Counted from the first letter of the stretch, positions 35,491 to 44,326 are shown. The stretch: DNA of 64,000 bases from Actinomadura meyerae (GCF_900188445.1 NZ_FZOR01000017.1:90312-154311), one strand, 5' to 3'. Notes: a model not told the origin generated them from the letters alone. Program-made: numbers and translations.

Positions 35491-37248
35491 GTGAGTGCCG
35501 TCCCCCGCTGGCCGCTGTGGCTGGGCGCGCGGGTCCGCCGCGCCCTCGGCGCGGGCACGGTGATCGCGGCGGCCGCGCTGGCGTGCGGCTGGCCGTACTG
35601 GCGCGGGCATCCCGTCGAGGCCGCGGTCACGCTGGCGTGCTGCGGCGGGTTCGCCGCCGCGGGCGGCCTGCTCGCCGCCGGCCGGCTCGGGCGCCGCACC
35701 GGCGCGGCGTTCGTGTTCGCCGCCGCCGCGTGGGCCGTGACCTGGTCGGCGGCGTGGAACGGCGGCGCGGCGCCGGTCGTGTCGGTGTTCGCGCAGTCGG
35801 TGTTCTTCGTCGCGATCGGCGTCGGCGTCGTCATCTATCCGGGGCGCCGCCCGGCGGACACCGCCGCCCGGCTGTGGACGGCCGCGGCGGTGCTGGTCAT
35901 GGTCGGCGGGCAGGCGCTGCTGTGCGCGGTGTCGCGGCCCGAGTGGAACGGCTTCGCCGCCTCCGCGGTGTGGCCCTCGGTGCGTCCCGAGGAGGAGCTG
36001 TTCCGCTGCGCCCAGCGCGCGGTGACGGTCGCGATGGTCGTGCTCGCCGGGGCGCTGGTGGTCATCCTCCTCGCGCGGGTGCCGCGGACCGGGCGGCTGG
36101 ACCGGGCGTTCACCGTCCCGGTCGCGGCCGCCGTGACGGTCGGCGTCAGCGCCGCGCTGGCGGCACAGGGCGCGCTGCTCGGCACCGCGGTGACGCTGGA
36201 CGACGTCCTCGGCGTCTACTTCCTGCAGGGGTTCTGCGCCACGACGCTGCCGATCGTCTTCCTGTTCGCCGCGCTGCGCGCCCGACTGGCGGAGCTGACC
36301 GTGGTCGAGCGGATGCACCGGCTCACCGCGCCGGTCTCGGTGGAGAAGGTCCGCGACGCGCTGCGCGGCGTGCTGGGCGACGCCGACCTCGACCTGTGGC
36401 TGTGGGCCGACGGCGGCTACGTCCGCGTGGACGGGCGGCGTCCGGGCGCGCCGCACGCGCCGGGCCCGGACCGCTGGCGGCACGAGGTCCGCACCTCGGA
36501 CGGGGAGCCCCTCGCCACCGTCGACCTCGCCGCCGCGCTCCGCGACCACGGGCCGCTGGTGGAGGCGGCGCTGACGGCGGGCGGCCGGGCGCTGGAGACC
36601 GTCCGGCTGCAGGCGGCCGCGCGGGCGGCGCTGGAGCAGGCCCGCGACGCGCGGGAGCGGCTCGTCCGGGTGCAGGCCGCCGAGCGCGAGCGGCTCGCGG
36701 CGGAACTGCAGCGCAGCGCCCGCGCCCGGCTCCGCGCGCTGGAGGAGACCCTCGCCGGGCTGGAGGGCGCCGCCGCGGACCCGGCGGCCCGCGAGCAGGC
36801 GCGCGTCTGCCGCCGCGAACTGGCCGAGGCCGTCGCCGAGCTGGACGGACTGGCCCGCGGCGTGCACCCGGCGATCCTCGCCGACGCGGGGTTGGCGGCG
36901 GCGATGGAGCTGGTCGCGGCCCGCGCCGCCGTGCCCGTCCGGCTCTACATGCCCGCAGGCCGGTTCCCGCGGGAGATCGAGACGACCCTTTACTTCGCGC
37001 TCTGCGAGGCCCTCGCGAACGCGGTGAAGCACGCCCGCGCGGACGCGGTCGAGGTGACCGTCCGCGCCGCCGGGGGCGAGGTCGTGGCCGAGGTCCGCGA
37101 CGACGGCGCGGGCGGTGCGGCACCGGCCCCGGGAGGCGGCCTGGCCGGGCTGACGGACCGCGTCCGCGCCCTGCGCGGCGAGGTGGCCCTCGACAGCCCG
37201 CCGGGCGGCGGCACCACCCTGACCATCACACTCCCGCTGCCGGGTTAG
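35491..37248 (+). CDS. Membrane histidine kinase B (lacks His, intact ATP site)
   Basis: A 585-residue paralogue of kinase A: the same GWPYWR-type first helix, about six transmembrane helices (15-265), the same linker motif RLTAPVSVEKVRDALR, and a HisKA_3/HATPase region. The phospho-acceptor position is Q407 (AAELQRSARARL where A has ARDLHDGAQQRL), so it cannot autophosphorylate in the normal way. Its ATP site is intact: N510 in LANAVKHA, RDDGAGG, and GGGLAGL. Start GTG 35491 follows AAGGAAGG. It overlaps the convergent TetR gene by 4 bp. Confidence 0.9.
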   Translation: MSAVPRWPLWLGARVRRALGAGTVIAAAALACGWPYWRGHPVEAAVTLACCGGFAAAGGLLAAGRLGRRTGAAFVFAAAAWAVTWSAAWNGGAAPVVSVFAQSVFFVAIGVGVVIYPGRRPADTAARLWTAAAVLVMVGGQALLCAVSRPEWNGFAASAVWPSVRPEEELFRCAQRAVTVAMVVLAGALVVILLARVPRTGRLDRAFTVPVAAAVTVGVSAALAAQGALLGTAVTLDDVLGVYFLQGFCATTLPIVFLFAALRARLAELTVVERMHRLTAPVSVEKVRDALRGVLGDADLDLWLWADGGYVRVDGRRPGAPHAPGPDRWRHEVRTSDGEPLATVDLAAALRDHGPLVEAALTAGGRALETVRLQAAARAALEQARDARERLVRVQAAERERLAAELQRSARARLRALEETLAGLEGAAADPAAREQARVCRRELAEAVAELDGLARGVHPAILADAGLAAAMELVAARAAVPVRLYMPAGRFPREIETTLYFALCEALANAVKHARADAVEVTVRAAGGEVVAEVRDDGAGGAAPAPGGGLAGLTDRVRALRGEVALDSPPGGGTTLTITLPLPG

Positions 37249-37907
37249 CCGCCCTCGTGCTCCCCTGCGGTCTGCCCGCGCTCCGGGGAGGTCTGGACGA
37301 TGGGCAGCAGGTAGTGGCGGGCGAAGGCGCGGGCGCCCTCGTCGTCGAGCGGGATGTGGCCCTCGGGGGTGAGGACGAGGGAGTGGGTGAGGCGGACGAG
37401 GATCTCGGCGACGAGCTCGGGGTCGACGCCGGCGGGGGCGGCGCCGAGGCGCTGCGCGGTGCGCAGCCGGCCGGCGAGGTAGCCGCGGGCGGCGGCGAGC
37501 AGCGGGCCCGCCTTGACCGTGGAGTGCGGCAGGATCAGCTCCGGCTCCACGACCATGAGGCGGGTGATCAGCCGCTGCTCGCGGCTGATCCGCAGCGTGA
37601 CGGCGAACCCCTCGACGAGGCGCTCCTCCAGGGTGGGCAGCGCGGCGACCGCCGCGTCCAGCTCGGCGAAGAAGCGCCGCGCCTCCCGCAGCAGCACGCC
37701 GGTGAGGAGGTCGCCCTTGGTGGGGAAGCGGCGGTAGATGGTGGCGCGGCCGAGCCCGGACTCGCGGGCCACGTCGTCCATCGTGGTGCGGCGCGGGCCG
37801 TAGGTCTCGAAGCAGCGCAGGGCGGCGTCGAGGATCCGGTCGGTCTGGGGCTCGCTCGGCGGGTCCTCGGTGAGCAGGCTGCGCAGGAGTTCGTCGTCGG
37901 TGGTCAT
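37245..37907 (-). CDS. TetR-family transcriptional regulator
   Basis: A 220-residue repressor with an N-terminal HTH (about 22-68: ILDAALRCFETYG, TTMDDVARESGLGRATIYRRF) and a helical ligand-binding domain. It lies 13 bp after a 63-codon gene on the same strand; the pair share an upstream region with interleaved palindromes (38128-38160), which is the probable operator. The ligand is not predictable. Confidence 0.93.
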   Translation of the reverse strand: MTTDDELLRSLLTEDPPSEPQTDRILDAALRCFETYGPRRTTMDDVARESGLGRATIYRRFPTKGDLLTGVLLREARRFFAELDAAVAALPTLEERLVEGFAVTLRISREQRLITRLMVVEPELILPHSTVKAGPLLAAARGYLAGRLRTAQRLGAAPAGVDPELVAEILVRLTHSLVLTPEGHIPLDDEGARAFARHYLLPIVQTSPERGQTAGEHEGG

Positions 37908-37920
37908 CGTGCGGCCGACT

Positions 37921-38112
37921 CTAGCCGCCGCCCGCGCGGCGGGCGCGGCGCATGGCGCGGGCGGCGACGGGGGAGTGGCGCAGCGGCGGCGGCGTCACCG
38001 CGCCGGCGAGCCGGACGCCGCGCGCGAAGGCGTCGAACCCGCGCTGGTCGGCGGTGGAGGCTCCGGTGGAAGCGTCGGCGGGGGTGTCGGCGGGGGTGTC
38101 GAGGTGTGGCAT
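37921..38112 (-). CDS. Small protein upstream of the TetR gene
   Basis: A 63-residue open frame with ATG at 38112 preceded by GAGGGCGAGGG. The N-terminal 18 residues are a Thr/Pro/Ala/Asp repeat, followed by a short helix-forming stretch and a basic Arg-rich tail. I recognise no family. Reasons to keep it: good ribosome site, promoter-proximal operator upstream, and a 13-bp gap to the TetR gene. It may be a leader peptide or a small effector; the evidence is positional. Confidence 0.5.
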   Translation of the reverse strand: MPHLDTPADTPADASTGASTADQRGFDAFARGVRLAGAVTPPPLRHSPVAARAMRRARRAGGG

Positions 38113-38127
38113 GGGCCCTCGCCCTCG

Positions 38128-38160
38128 TGAGACGACAATACGAAATCCGTCTCATCGTAT
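38128..38160. promoter_or_regulatory. Interleaved palindromes, candidate TetR operator
   Basis: Two perfect inverted repeats are interleaved: TGAGACG-N13-CGTCTCA (38128-38154) and ATACGA-N11-TCGTAT (38138-38160). They lie 16 bp upstream of the small gene that precedes the TetR regulator, overlapping the expected promoter. Confidence 0.65.
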
Positions 38161-38180
38161 GCCGGAGGCGGCCGGGCCCG

Positions 38181-38573
38181 CTAGCCCGCGCCCAGTGCCT
38201 CGAGGGCCTGCTCCGCGGTCGGGTACGCGACGAGGTGCCGGTCCAGGCCGCTGCGCTCGATGATCGTCCGGAACCGGCGGTCCAGGTCGGCGAGCACGAA
38301 CTCGCCGCCGGCCCGGTGCGCGGCCTTCCAGATGATGATGAGCGCGTTGAGGCCGGAGGAGTCGCAGAACCCGACCCCGCCGGCGTCCAGGACGATCCGC
38401 GGCGGGGGCGGCAGCTCCCGCATCTCGGCGAGGACGTGCTCGCGCAGCCGCTCGGCCGTGAGGATGGTGAGCTCGCCGTCCGCCTGCACCAGCAGGCACG
38501 GGCCGCGCACCTCGCTGCGCACGTGCAGTGCGTCGGCGTCGTCGTCCGAGGTGTCACCGGCCCCGAGAGACAT
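38181..38573 (-). CDS. STAS-domain anti-sigma-factor antagonist-like protein
   Basis: A 130-residue single STAS domain with the phosphorylation motif DSSGLN (Asp71-Ser72-Ser73), as in SpoIIAA/RsbV proteins that bind and inhibit an anti-sigma kinase when unphosphorylated. No anti-sigma kinase gene lies nearby. I chose ATG 38573, 8 bases after GGAAGG, over a GTG 9 bp upstream. Confidence 0.9.
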   Translation of the reverse strand: MSLGAGDTSDDDADALHVRSEVRGPCLLVQADGELTILTAERLREHVLAEMRELPPPPRIVLDAGGVGFCDSSGLNALIIIWKAAHRAGGEFVLADLDRRFRTIIERSGLDRHLVAYPTAEQALEALGAG

Positions 38574-38640
38574 GCTGATCACCTTCCGTCGGTCCCCGGG
38601 GACGCGTCGTACCCGCGAGGGCGCGGATCATGCGGCGAGG

Positions 38641-39531
38641 TCACCCGGTCGCCCCGCCGGGACGGTCCACGGGGACGTACTCGATCGCGGCGTCGGCGAG
38701 GCGCCGCGCGGTGCCCTCGTAGCGGTCCCGCAGGTCCAGCAGGACCTGCTGGCCGCGGACGGCGGGCCACCCGGCGGGCAGGTGCTCGACCGGCAGCCGC
38801 GGGTCGGCGCGGACGAGCTGCAGCCACTCGGTGGTCATCCACAGGTAGCGGGCGAGGTCGTCGGGCGCGTGGGGGAGCGGGTCGGGGCGGTCCCAGCGGT
38901 CCAGGAACGCGCGGTAGCCCTGGGCGAGGCCGTCGAGGTCGAACGCCTCGCGGAGCATGTGCGGGACGTCCGTCGGCTCCTCGGCCGGGCCCGCGAACAC
39001 CTTCAGGTGCCCGTTCAGGTTGAGCCCGGCGACGATCGGCCGGACGTCCACCCGGGACGGCGCGATCCAGGTGCCGTTGCCGAGCGACCCGAACCCGGCC
39101 CAGGTCAGCCGGGCGCGCAGGTCGTGCCGGACGCGCTGCCACGACTCGGGCATGGAGAACGCGAGGACGGTCCAGCTGCCGTCCCAGTCGGTGTTGAGCA
39201 CGCCGCGCCGCCAGACGCGGTCCTCGCCGTCGTGCAGGATGCGCTCCGAGCGCGGGGTGAGCCCGAAGTGCATCCGGCGGCCCTCGCGGTGCCGCGCCAG
39301 CAGCCCCCGGCCGACCATCCGGGTCAGCGTCGAGCGGACGGCGTGCTCGCCCACCCCGAGCCGGGCGAAGGTGTCGATGAAGCTGCCGGAGAACACCGCG
39401 ATGTCGCGTCCCAGCACGTAGTTGCCGAGGTAGGTCAGCATCAGCGACTGCGGCCGGAGCCTCGGCGACGGCTCGTCGGACGGCCCCGGCCCGGCCGCGC
39501 TCTGTGCGCTCAAGCGTTCGGCTCCCGTCAT
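38641..39531 (-). CDS. PaaX-family transcriptional regulator
   Basis: A 296-residue regulator with an N-terminal winged HTH (about 28-95; AVRSTLTRMVGRGLLARHREGRR), the central PaaX domain and a C-terminal PaaX_C region. PaaX represses phenylacetate genes and binds phenylacetyl-CoA in enteric bacteria; actinobacterial members control various aromatic or acyl-CoA pathways. It is divergent from the importer/acyl-CoA synthetase operon starting at 39658 with a 126-bp gap, so it is the prime candidate regulator of that operon. Confidence 0.9.
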   Translation of the reverse strand: MTGAERLSAQSAAGPGPSDEPSPRLRPQSLMLTYLGNYVLGRDIAVFSGSFIDTFARLGVGEHAVRSTLTRMVGRGLLARHREGRRMHFGLTPRSERILHDGEDRVWRRGVLNTDWDGSWTVLAFSMPESWQRVRHDLRARLTWAGFGSLGNGTWIAPSRVDVRPIVAGLNLNGHLKVFAGPAEEPTDVPHMLREAFDLDGLAQGYRAFLDRWDRPDPLPHAPDDLARYLWMTTEWLQLVRADPRLPVEHLPAGWPAVRGQQVLLDLRDRYEGTARRLADAAIEYVPVDRPGGATG

Positions 39532-39599
39532 CCCGTCAGCGTAACGACGGCTCCCGGGGTGGCCCGGTGACCGCCGTCACGCTGATGTTGGGCAAATCA

Positions 39600-39628
39600 T
39601 TGACTGCCGTGAAGAATACGCCTAACTT
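39600..39628 (+). promoter_or_regulatory. Sigma-70-type promoter of the importer operon
   Basis: TTGACT at 39600-39605, a 17-bp spacer, and TAACTT at 39623-39628. Transcription would start about 20 bp before the GTG of the binding-protein gene. Confidence 0.65.
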
Positions 39629-39657
39629 CGGGGCACGCCCACCCCGGGAGGTCCCCA

Positions 39658-40842
39658 GTGCGCAAACTCGTCCCGCTTCTGGCCGCCACCGTCCTCGCCG
39701 CCGCCGCGTGCGGCTCGGGCGGCGGGTCCGGCTCAGGCTCCACCCTGAAGATCGGCTTCATCGAGTCGCTGACCGGCAACTACGCGCCGCTCGGCGGCGA
39801 GGCGAAGAAGACCGTCGAGCTCGCCGTCGAGCAGCTCAACGGAGCCGGCGGCATCGACGGCCGGAAGATCGAGCTGATCACCCTCGACGACAAGACGGCC
39901 CCCGACCAGGGGGTCCTGCACTTCAACAAGCTCAAGTCCGAGAAGGTCACCGCGATCATCGGCTCCACGTTCTCCAACGTGGGCCTCGCGGTGGAGCCGC
40001 TCGCCGAGCGCGAGCGGATCCCCTACATCTCGCTGGCCCCCGCCGACGAGCAGGTGGACCCGATCCGCAAGTACACCTTCGTCGTCCCGGCGATCTCGTC
40101 CACCTACGCCCAGGCGATGCTCGGGTACTTCAAGGCGCACCAGATCACCAAGGTCGCGGTCGCCTACGACACCAAGAGCGCCTACGCCAAGGCCGGGTTC
40201 GCCGGCATGAAGAAGTACGCGGGCGAGTACGGCGTCCAGATCGTCAAGGAGGAGACCTACGAGACGACGGCGTCCGACTTCAGCCCGCTGTTCACCCACG
40301 TCCGCGACTCCGGCGCGCAGGCCCTGGTGGCGTGGGCGTCCGGCGCGCCCGGCGTCACGCTGGCCAAGCAGTACCCCTCGTCCGGGCTGAAGCTGCCGCT
40401 CTACATGACCGGTTCGCAGGCCAGCAAGCTGTGGCTCGACCCGGTCGGGAAGGCCGCCGAGGGCGTGTACGTCCAGTCCGCGATCGGCGTCGTCGGCGAG
40501 CACCTGCCGGACGGGAAGCTGAAGCAGTCCGTCCAGGAGATGTCCGTGCCGTTCAAGCAGAAGTACGGCTACGAGCCGCCGCAGTTCGCGATGGACGGCT
40601 ACGCCGGGGTCAAGCTGCTCGCCGCCGCGATCGACAAGGCCGGCACCGACCGGGAGAAGATCCGGGACGCGCTCGAGGCCCTCACGCTCGTCACCCCCTG
40701 CGGGCAGTACACCTACTCGAAGACCGACCACTCCGGCCTCAAGCCCACCGACATCTCGATGAACCAGGTGAAGGACGGCAAGCTCGTCCCCACCGAGTGG
40801 TCGGTGAAGCAGCTCGCCGAGACCGCGAAGGCGGCCGGATGA
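39658..40842 (+). CDS. Branched-chain-type ABC substrate-binding lipoprotein
   Basis: A 394-residue Peripla_BP_6 protein (LivJ family) with a lipoprotein signal ending LAAAACGSG. The mature start IGFIESLTGNYAPLGGEAKK is typical of this family, whose ligands include amino acids, amides and aromatic acids. GTG 39658 follows GGGAGG. Linked acyl-CoA synthetase and Rieske oxygenase genes argue for an aromatic or other carboxylic acid as ligand (inference). Stop overlaps the next ATG. Confidence 0.94.
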   Translation: MRKLVPLLAATVLAAAACGSGGGSGSGSTLKIGFIESLTGNYAPLGGEAKKTVELAVEQLNGAGGIDGRKIELITLDDKTAPDQGVLHFNKLKSEKVTAIIGSTFSNVGLAVEPLAERERIPYISLAPADEQVDPIRKYTFVVPAISSTYAQAMLGYFKAHQITKVAVAYDTKSAYAKAGFAGMKKYAGEYGVQIVKEETYETTASDFSPLFTHVRDSGAQALVAWASGAPGVTLAKQYPSSGLKLPLYMTGSQASKLWLDPVGKAAEGVYVQSAIGVVGEHLPDGKLKQSVQEMSVPFKQKYGYEPPQFAMDGYAGVKLLAAAIDKAGTDREKIRDALEALTLVTPCGQYTYSKTDHSGLKPTDISMNQVKDGKLVPTEWSVKQLAETAKAAG

Positions 40843-41606
40843 CGACCCTGCTGGACATCGGCGGCGTCGGGCGGGCGTTCGGCGGCGTGTACGCCGTCAG
40901 CGACGTCGCGATGACGGTCGCCGAGGGCGAGACCCGCGCCGTGATCGGCCCGAACGGCGCGGGCAAGTCCACCCTGTTCAACCTGATCAGCGGCCACCTC
41001 GCCGCCGACCACGGCACCCTGTCCTACGCGGGCCGCCGGATCGACCGGCTGCCGCCGCACGCCCGCGCCCGGCTCGGCATCGCGATCGTGTTCCAGGGCG
41101 CCCGGCTCTTCCACGGGATGACCGCGCTGGAGAACGTCATGGTCGGCGCGCACGCCCGCACCCGGCACGGCTTCGCCTCCGCGGTGCTCCGGCTGCCCGC
41201 GCACCGCCGCGAGGAGGCCGCGATCAAGGCGGACGCCCTGGCCGCGCTCGACCGGGTCGGGCTGCGCGACTGGGCGCACCGCCCGGCCGACGTCCTGCCG
41301 CTCGGCCAGCAGCGGTCGCTGCAGGTGGCGCGGGCCCTGTGCGCCCGCCCCCGGCTGCTGCTGCTGGACGAGCCCGCGTCCGGGCTGCGCGCCGCCGAGC
41401 GGGAGGCCCTCGCGCAGCTGATCGAGGGCCTGCGCGGGGAGGGGCTGACGATGATGCTCGTCGAGCACGACGTCGCGTTCGTCTCCCGCCTCGCCGACCG
41501 GGTCGCCGTCCTGGACCTCGGCCGCCTCATCGCCGAGGGCACCCCGGCCGAGATCCGCGACGACCCCGCCGTCATCGCGGCCTACCTCGGGGAGGAGGCG
41601 GCGTGA
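40839..41606 (+). CDS. ABC transporter ATPase, LivG type
   Basis: A 255-residue ATPase with Walker A GPNGAGKST, the LivG-type insertion after the Q-loop (ARLFHGMTALENVMVGAH), Walker B LLLLDEPASGL and an H-loop (VEHDVAFV). The signature is PLGQQRSL rather than LSGGQ, a weak form seen in some LivG proteins. The stop overlaps the GTG of the LivF gene. Confidence 0.94.
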   Translation: MTTLLDIGGVGRAFGGVYAVSDVAMTVAEGETRAVIGPNGAGKSTLFNLISGHLAADHGTLSYAGRRIDRLPPHARARLGIAIVFQGARLFHGMTALENVMVGAHARTRHGFASAVLRLPAHRREEAAIKADALAALDRVGLRDWAHRPADVLPLGQQRSLQVARALCARPRLLLLDEPASGLRAAEREALAQLIEGLRGEGLTMMLVEHDVAFVSRLADRVAVLDLGRLIAEGTPAEIRDDPAVIAAYLGEEAA

Positions 41607-42421
41607 GCGGAGGCAGCGGGCACGGCGCCGTCATCGAGGTGGCGGACCTCGTCGTCCGGTACGGGACGGCCACCGCGCTCGACCGGGTCGGCCTGACCGT
41701 GCGGGCCGGGGAGCTGGTCGCGCTGATCGGCCCGAACGGGGCGGGCAAGACCTCGCTCGTCAACGCGGTCCTCGGCGTCCTGCGCCCTGCGGCGGGACGG
41801 GTGGAGCTGGGCGGCCGGGTCGCGCTCGTCCCCGAGGGGCGGCAGATGTTCGACGACCTGACCGTCGAGGACAACCTGGTCCTCGGCGCGTGGCGGCGCC
41901 GCCGCGCGAAGGGTGCGCGCGACGCCGCGCGCGTGTACGAGGTGCTGCCGCAGCTCGCCGACCTGCGGAAGCGGCGGGCCGGGTCGCTGTCGGGCGGGCA
42001 GCAGCAGATGGTCGCGTTCGGGCGGGCGCTGATGGCCGAGCCCGACGCGATCGTGGTGGACGAGCTGTCGCTCGGCCTCGCCCCGCTCGTCACGGCCGAC
42101 CTCGCCGAGCACCTGCGCGCGCTGAACGCCGAGCGCGGCCTCGCGGTCCTGCTGATCGAGCAGAACGCGCGGCTCGCGCTGGAGCTGTGCGGGCGCGGCT
42201 ACGTCCTGGAGGCGGGCCGCGTCCGCGCCGAGGGCACCGCCGCCGAGCTCGCGGCGGGCCCCGACGTCGCCGACGCCTACCTGGGCGGGCGCGCCGCCAC
42301 CGGAGGGAAGACGGACGCCACCGAGGCGGAGACGGCCGGCGCCGAGGGCGAGACGGCGGCCACCGAGGGGAAGACGGCCGGCACCGAAGGGAAGGCAGCC
42401 GGCACCGAGGGGGAGACATGA
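41603..42421 (+). CDS. ABC transporter ATPase, LivF type, with a repeat tail
   Basis: A 272-residue ATPase: Walker A GPNGAGKTS, signature LSGGQQQMVAFGRALM, Walker B AIVVDELSLGL and H-loop region LLIEQNARLAL. LivF proteins usually end near residue 235; this one carries an extra 40-residue tail of seven-residue Thr-Glu-Gly-Lys/Glu-Thr repeats encoded by 21-bp units that run to the stop codon. GTG start at 41603 overlaps LivG; the stop overlaps the permease ATG. Confidence 0.94.
   Translation: MSGGSGHGAVIEVADLVVRYGTATALDRVGLTVRAGELVALIGPNGAGKTSLVNAVLGVLRPAAGRVELGGRVALVPEGRQMFDDLTVEDNLVLGAWRRRRAKGARDAARVYEVLPQLADLRKRRAGSLSGGQQQMVAFGRALMAEPDAIVVDELSLGLAPLVTADLAEHLRALNAERGLAVLLIEQNARLALELCGRGYVLEAGRVRAEGTAAELAAGPDVADAYLGGRAATGGKTDATEAETAGAEGETAATEGKTAGTEGKAAGTEGET
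42314..42418 (+). repeat. 21-bp tandem repeat at the 3' end of the LivF-type gene
   Basis: Five 21-bp units, each seven codons of the pattern Ala-Gly-Thr-Glu-Gly-Lys/Glu-Thr. The last unit abuts the TGA and contributes to the ATG of the next gene. Confidence 0.9.
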
Positions 42422-43281
42422 GCGCCTTCCTGCAGTACCTGATCTCCGGGGTGGCCACCGGCTGCGGCTTCGCGCTGCTGGCGAGCGGCCTCGTCGCGAT
42501 CCACCGGGTGACCCGGGTGGTGAACTTCGCGCAGGGCATGTTCGCCGTCGTCGGCGGGATGGCGGCCGGGTCGCTGCTGGCCTCCGGGCTGCCGCACGGC
42601 GCGGCCGAGGCCGCCGCCGTCGCCGTCGCGGGCGCGGCCGGGCTCGCGGTCGGGGCCGCCGCCACCGGCAAGCGCGGCACGTCCCCGCAGTCGGCGCTGA
42701 TCGTCACGCTCGGGGTCGGCTTCCTGGCCTACGCGGTGGAGATCATGATCTGGGGCGACAACCCGCGCTCGCACGCCGGGCTGGGCGGCGCCGCCACCGT
42801 GTTCGGCGCGCACGTCCAGAAGCAGTCGTTCCTCGTCATCGGGGTCGCGGCCGCCGTGTTCGCGCTCCTCGCGCTGTTCTTCGGCCGCACCTACACGGGC
42901 AAGGCGCTGAGCGCGTGCGCGTCCAACCCGTACGCGGCGCGCACCCTCGGCATCGACCCGCTGCGGATGGGCCTCATCGCCTTCGCGCTCGGCGGGATGC
43001 TCGGCGGCCTCGCCGGCGTGCTGCTCACCCCGCTCCAGCCGATCTCCTACAACAGCGACGTCCTGCTGATCACCAACGGGTTCGCGGCGGCGGTCCTCGG
43101 CGGGCTGAACCGCCCGGTCGTCGCGCTCGCCGGCGCGCTGACGCTCGGCGTCGCCGAGGCGATGGTCGCGGGCTACGGCGAGGCGTCCTACCAGACCGTC
43201 GTCGCGCTGGCGCTGATGCTGGCCATCATGATGGTGCGGGCCTCGCGGAGGACCGCGCTGCAGGAGGAGGCCGCCCGATGA
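42418..43281 (+). CDS. Branched-chain-type ABC permease, LivH
   Basis: A 287-residue permease with about eight helices; the motif NFAQGMFAVVGG near residue 37 and the cytoplasmic loop NPYAARTLGIDPLRM near 175 are LivH hallmarks. It overlaps both neighbours by 4 bp, inside the five-gene transporter operon. Confidence 0.95.
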   Translation: MSAFLQYLISGVATGCGFALLASGLVAIHRVTRVVNFAQGMFAVVGGMAAGSLLASGLPHGAAEAAAVAVAGAAGLAVGAAATGKRGTSPQSALIVTLGVGFLAYAVEIMIWGDNPRSHAGLGGAATVFGAHVQKQSFLVIGVAAAVFALLALFFGRTYTGKALSACASNPYAARTLGIDPLRMGLIAFALGGMLGGLAGVLLTPLQPISYNSDVLLITNGFAAAVLGGLNRPVVALAGALTLGVAEAMVAGYGEASYQTVVALALMLAIMMVRASRRTALQEEAAR

Positions 43282-44321
43282 GCGTGTCCGTCCGCAAGAA
43301 CCGGCCGGCGGCCCCCGCCGCCGCGCCCGCGCCGAGGCGGCGTCCCGGGCCGGGCGCGCTCGCCGCGGCGGCCGTCGCCGCCGCCGCGCTGGCCGCCCCG
43401 CTGGTGCTGCCCGAGACGCAGGTGTCGGTGTACGTGCTGCTCCTGCTGGCCGCGACCGTGGTCGTCGGGCTGTCGATGCTGATGGGGTACGCCGGGCAGG
43501 TCTCGCTCGGCCAGGCGTCCTTCACCATGATCGGCGGGTACACGGCGGCGCTGACCGCGACGCACGGCCTGCCGACCTGGCTCGGGCTGCTGCTCGCCCC
43601 GGCCGCCGCCGCGGCCTGCGCCGCGATCGTCGGCGTCCCGCTGCTGCGGCTGCGCGGCCACCAGCTCGCGTTCGCGACGCTCGCCGTCCAGCTGATCCTG
43701 CTCAGCCTCGTCGGGCGGCAGGAGTGGACGGGCGGCGATATCGGCCTGCAGGGCGTCCCGCGGCTCCGGATCGCCGGGTACGAGTTCGCGAGCGAGGTCT
43801 CCTACGCCTACCTGGCCCTCGCCGCGCTCGGGCTGGTCGTGCTGGTCACCCGGAACATCGTGGCGTCCCGGCCGGGGCGCGGGCTGCGGGCGCTCGCCAC
43901 CAGCGAGGTCGCGGCGGCGTCCTCCGGGGTGCCGGTCGCCGTCTACAAGCAGGCGGTGTTCAGCCTGTCGGCCGCGTTCGCGGGGCTCGCGGGCGGCGTC
44001 TACGCCTTCTACATCGGCTACGTCGCGCCCGGCTCGTTCCCCGTCCTGCTGTCGTTCGAGTACGTCGTGATGGTCGTCGTCGGCGGCGCCGGGACGATCT
44101 GGGGCGCGCTCGCCGGTGCCACCGCCATCACCCTGCTGCTCCAGCTGCTCAACGACATCGGCACCCGCGAGGGGATGCCCGCGTCGGCGCCGGCCGTCCT
44201 GTCCTACGCGGTGTACGGGCTGCTGCTCATCGCCGTGGTGCTGTTCCTGCCGAAGGGGCTCGTGCCGTCCGCCACCGCGTGGTGGGATCGCCGCACGGCC
44301 TCGAAACCCGCGGAGGGGTGA
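43278..44321 (+). CDS. Branched-chain-type ABC permease, LivM
   Basis: A 347-residue permease with a 30-residue Ala/Pro/Arg N-terminus, then about nine helices. Motifs GYAGQVSLGQASF near residue 73 and GGAGTIWGALAGA near 272 identify LivM. It overlaps LivH by 4 bp and is followed after 5 bp by the acyl-CoA synthetase. Confidence 0.95.
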   Translation: MSVSVRKNRPAAPAAAPAPRRRPGPGALAAAAVAAAALAAPLVLPETQVSVYVLLLLAATVVVGLSMLMGYAGQVSLGQASFTMIGGYTAALTATHGLPTWLGLLLAPAAAAACAAIVGVPLLRLRGHQLAFATLAVQLILLSLVGRQEWTGGDIGLQGVPRLRIAGYEFASEVSYAYLALAALGLVVLVTRNIVASRPGRGLRALATSEVAAASSGVPVAVYKQAVFSLSAAFAGLAGGVYAFYIGYVAPGSFPVLLSFEYVVMVVVGGAGTIWGALAGATAITLLLQLLNDIGTREGMPASAPAVLSYAVYGLLLIAVVLFLPKGLVPSATAWWDRRTASKPAEG

Positions 44322-44326
44322 CGCGC

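Noticed and set aside
35289..39023. A 1,244-codon plus-strand frame spanning kinase B, TetR and STAS genes
   Set aside because: It overlaps several well-supported genes in other frames and has no recognisable domain.
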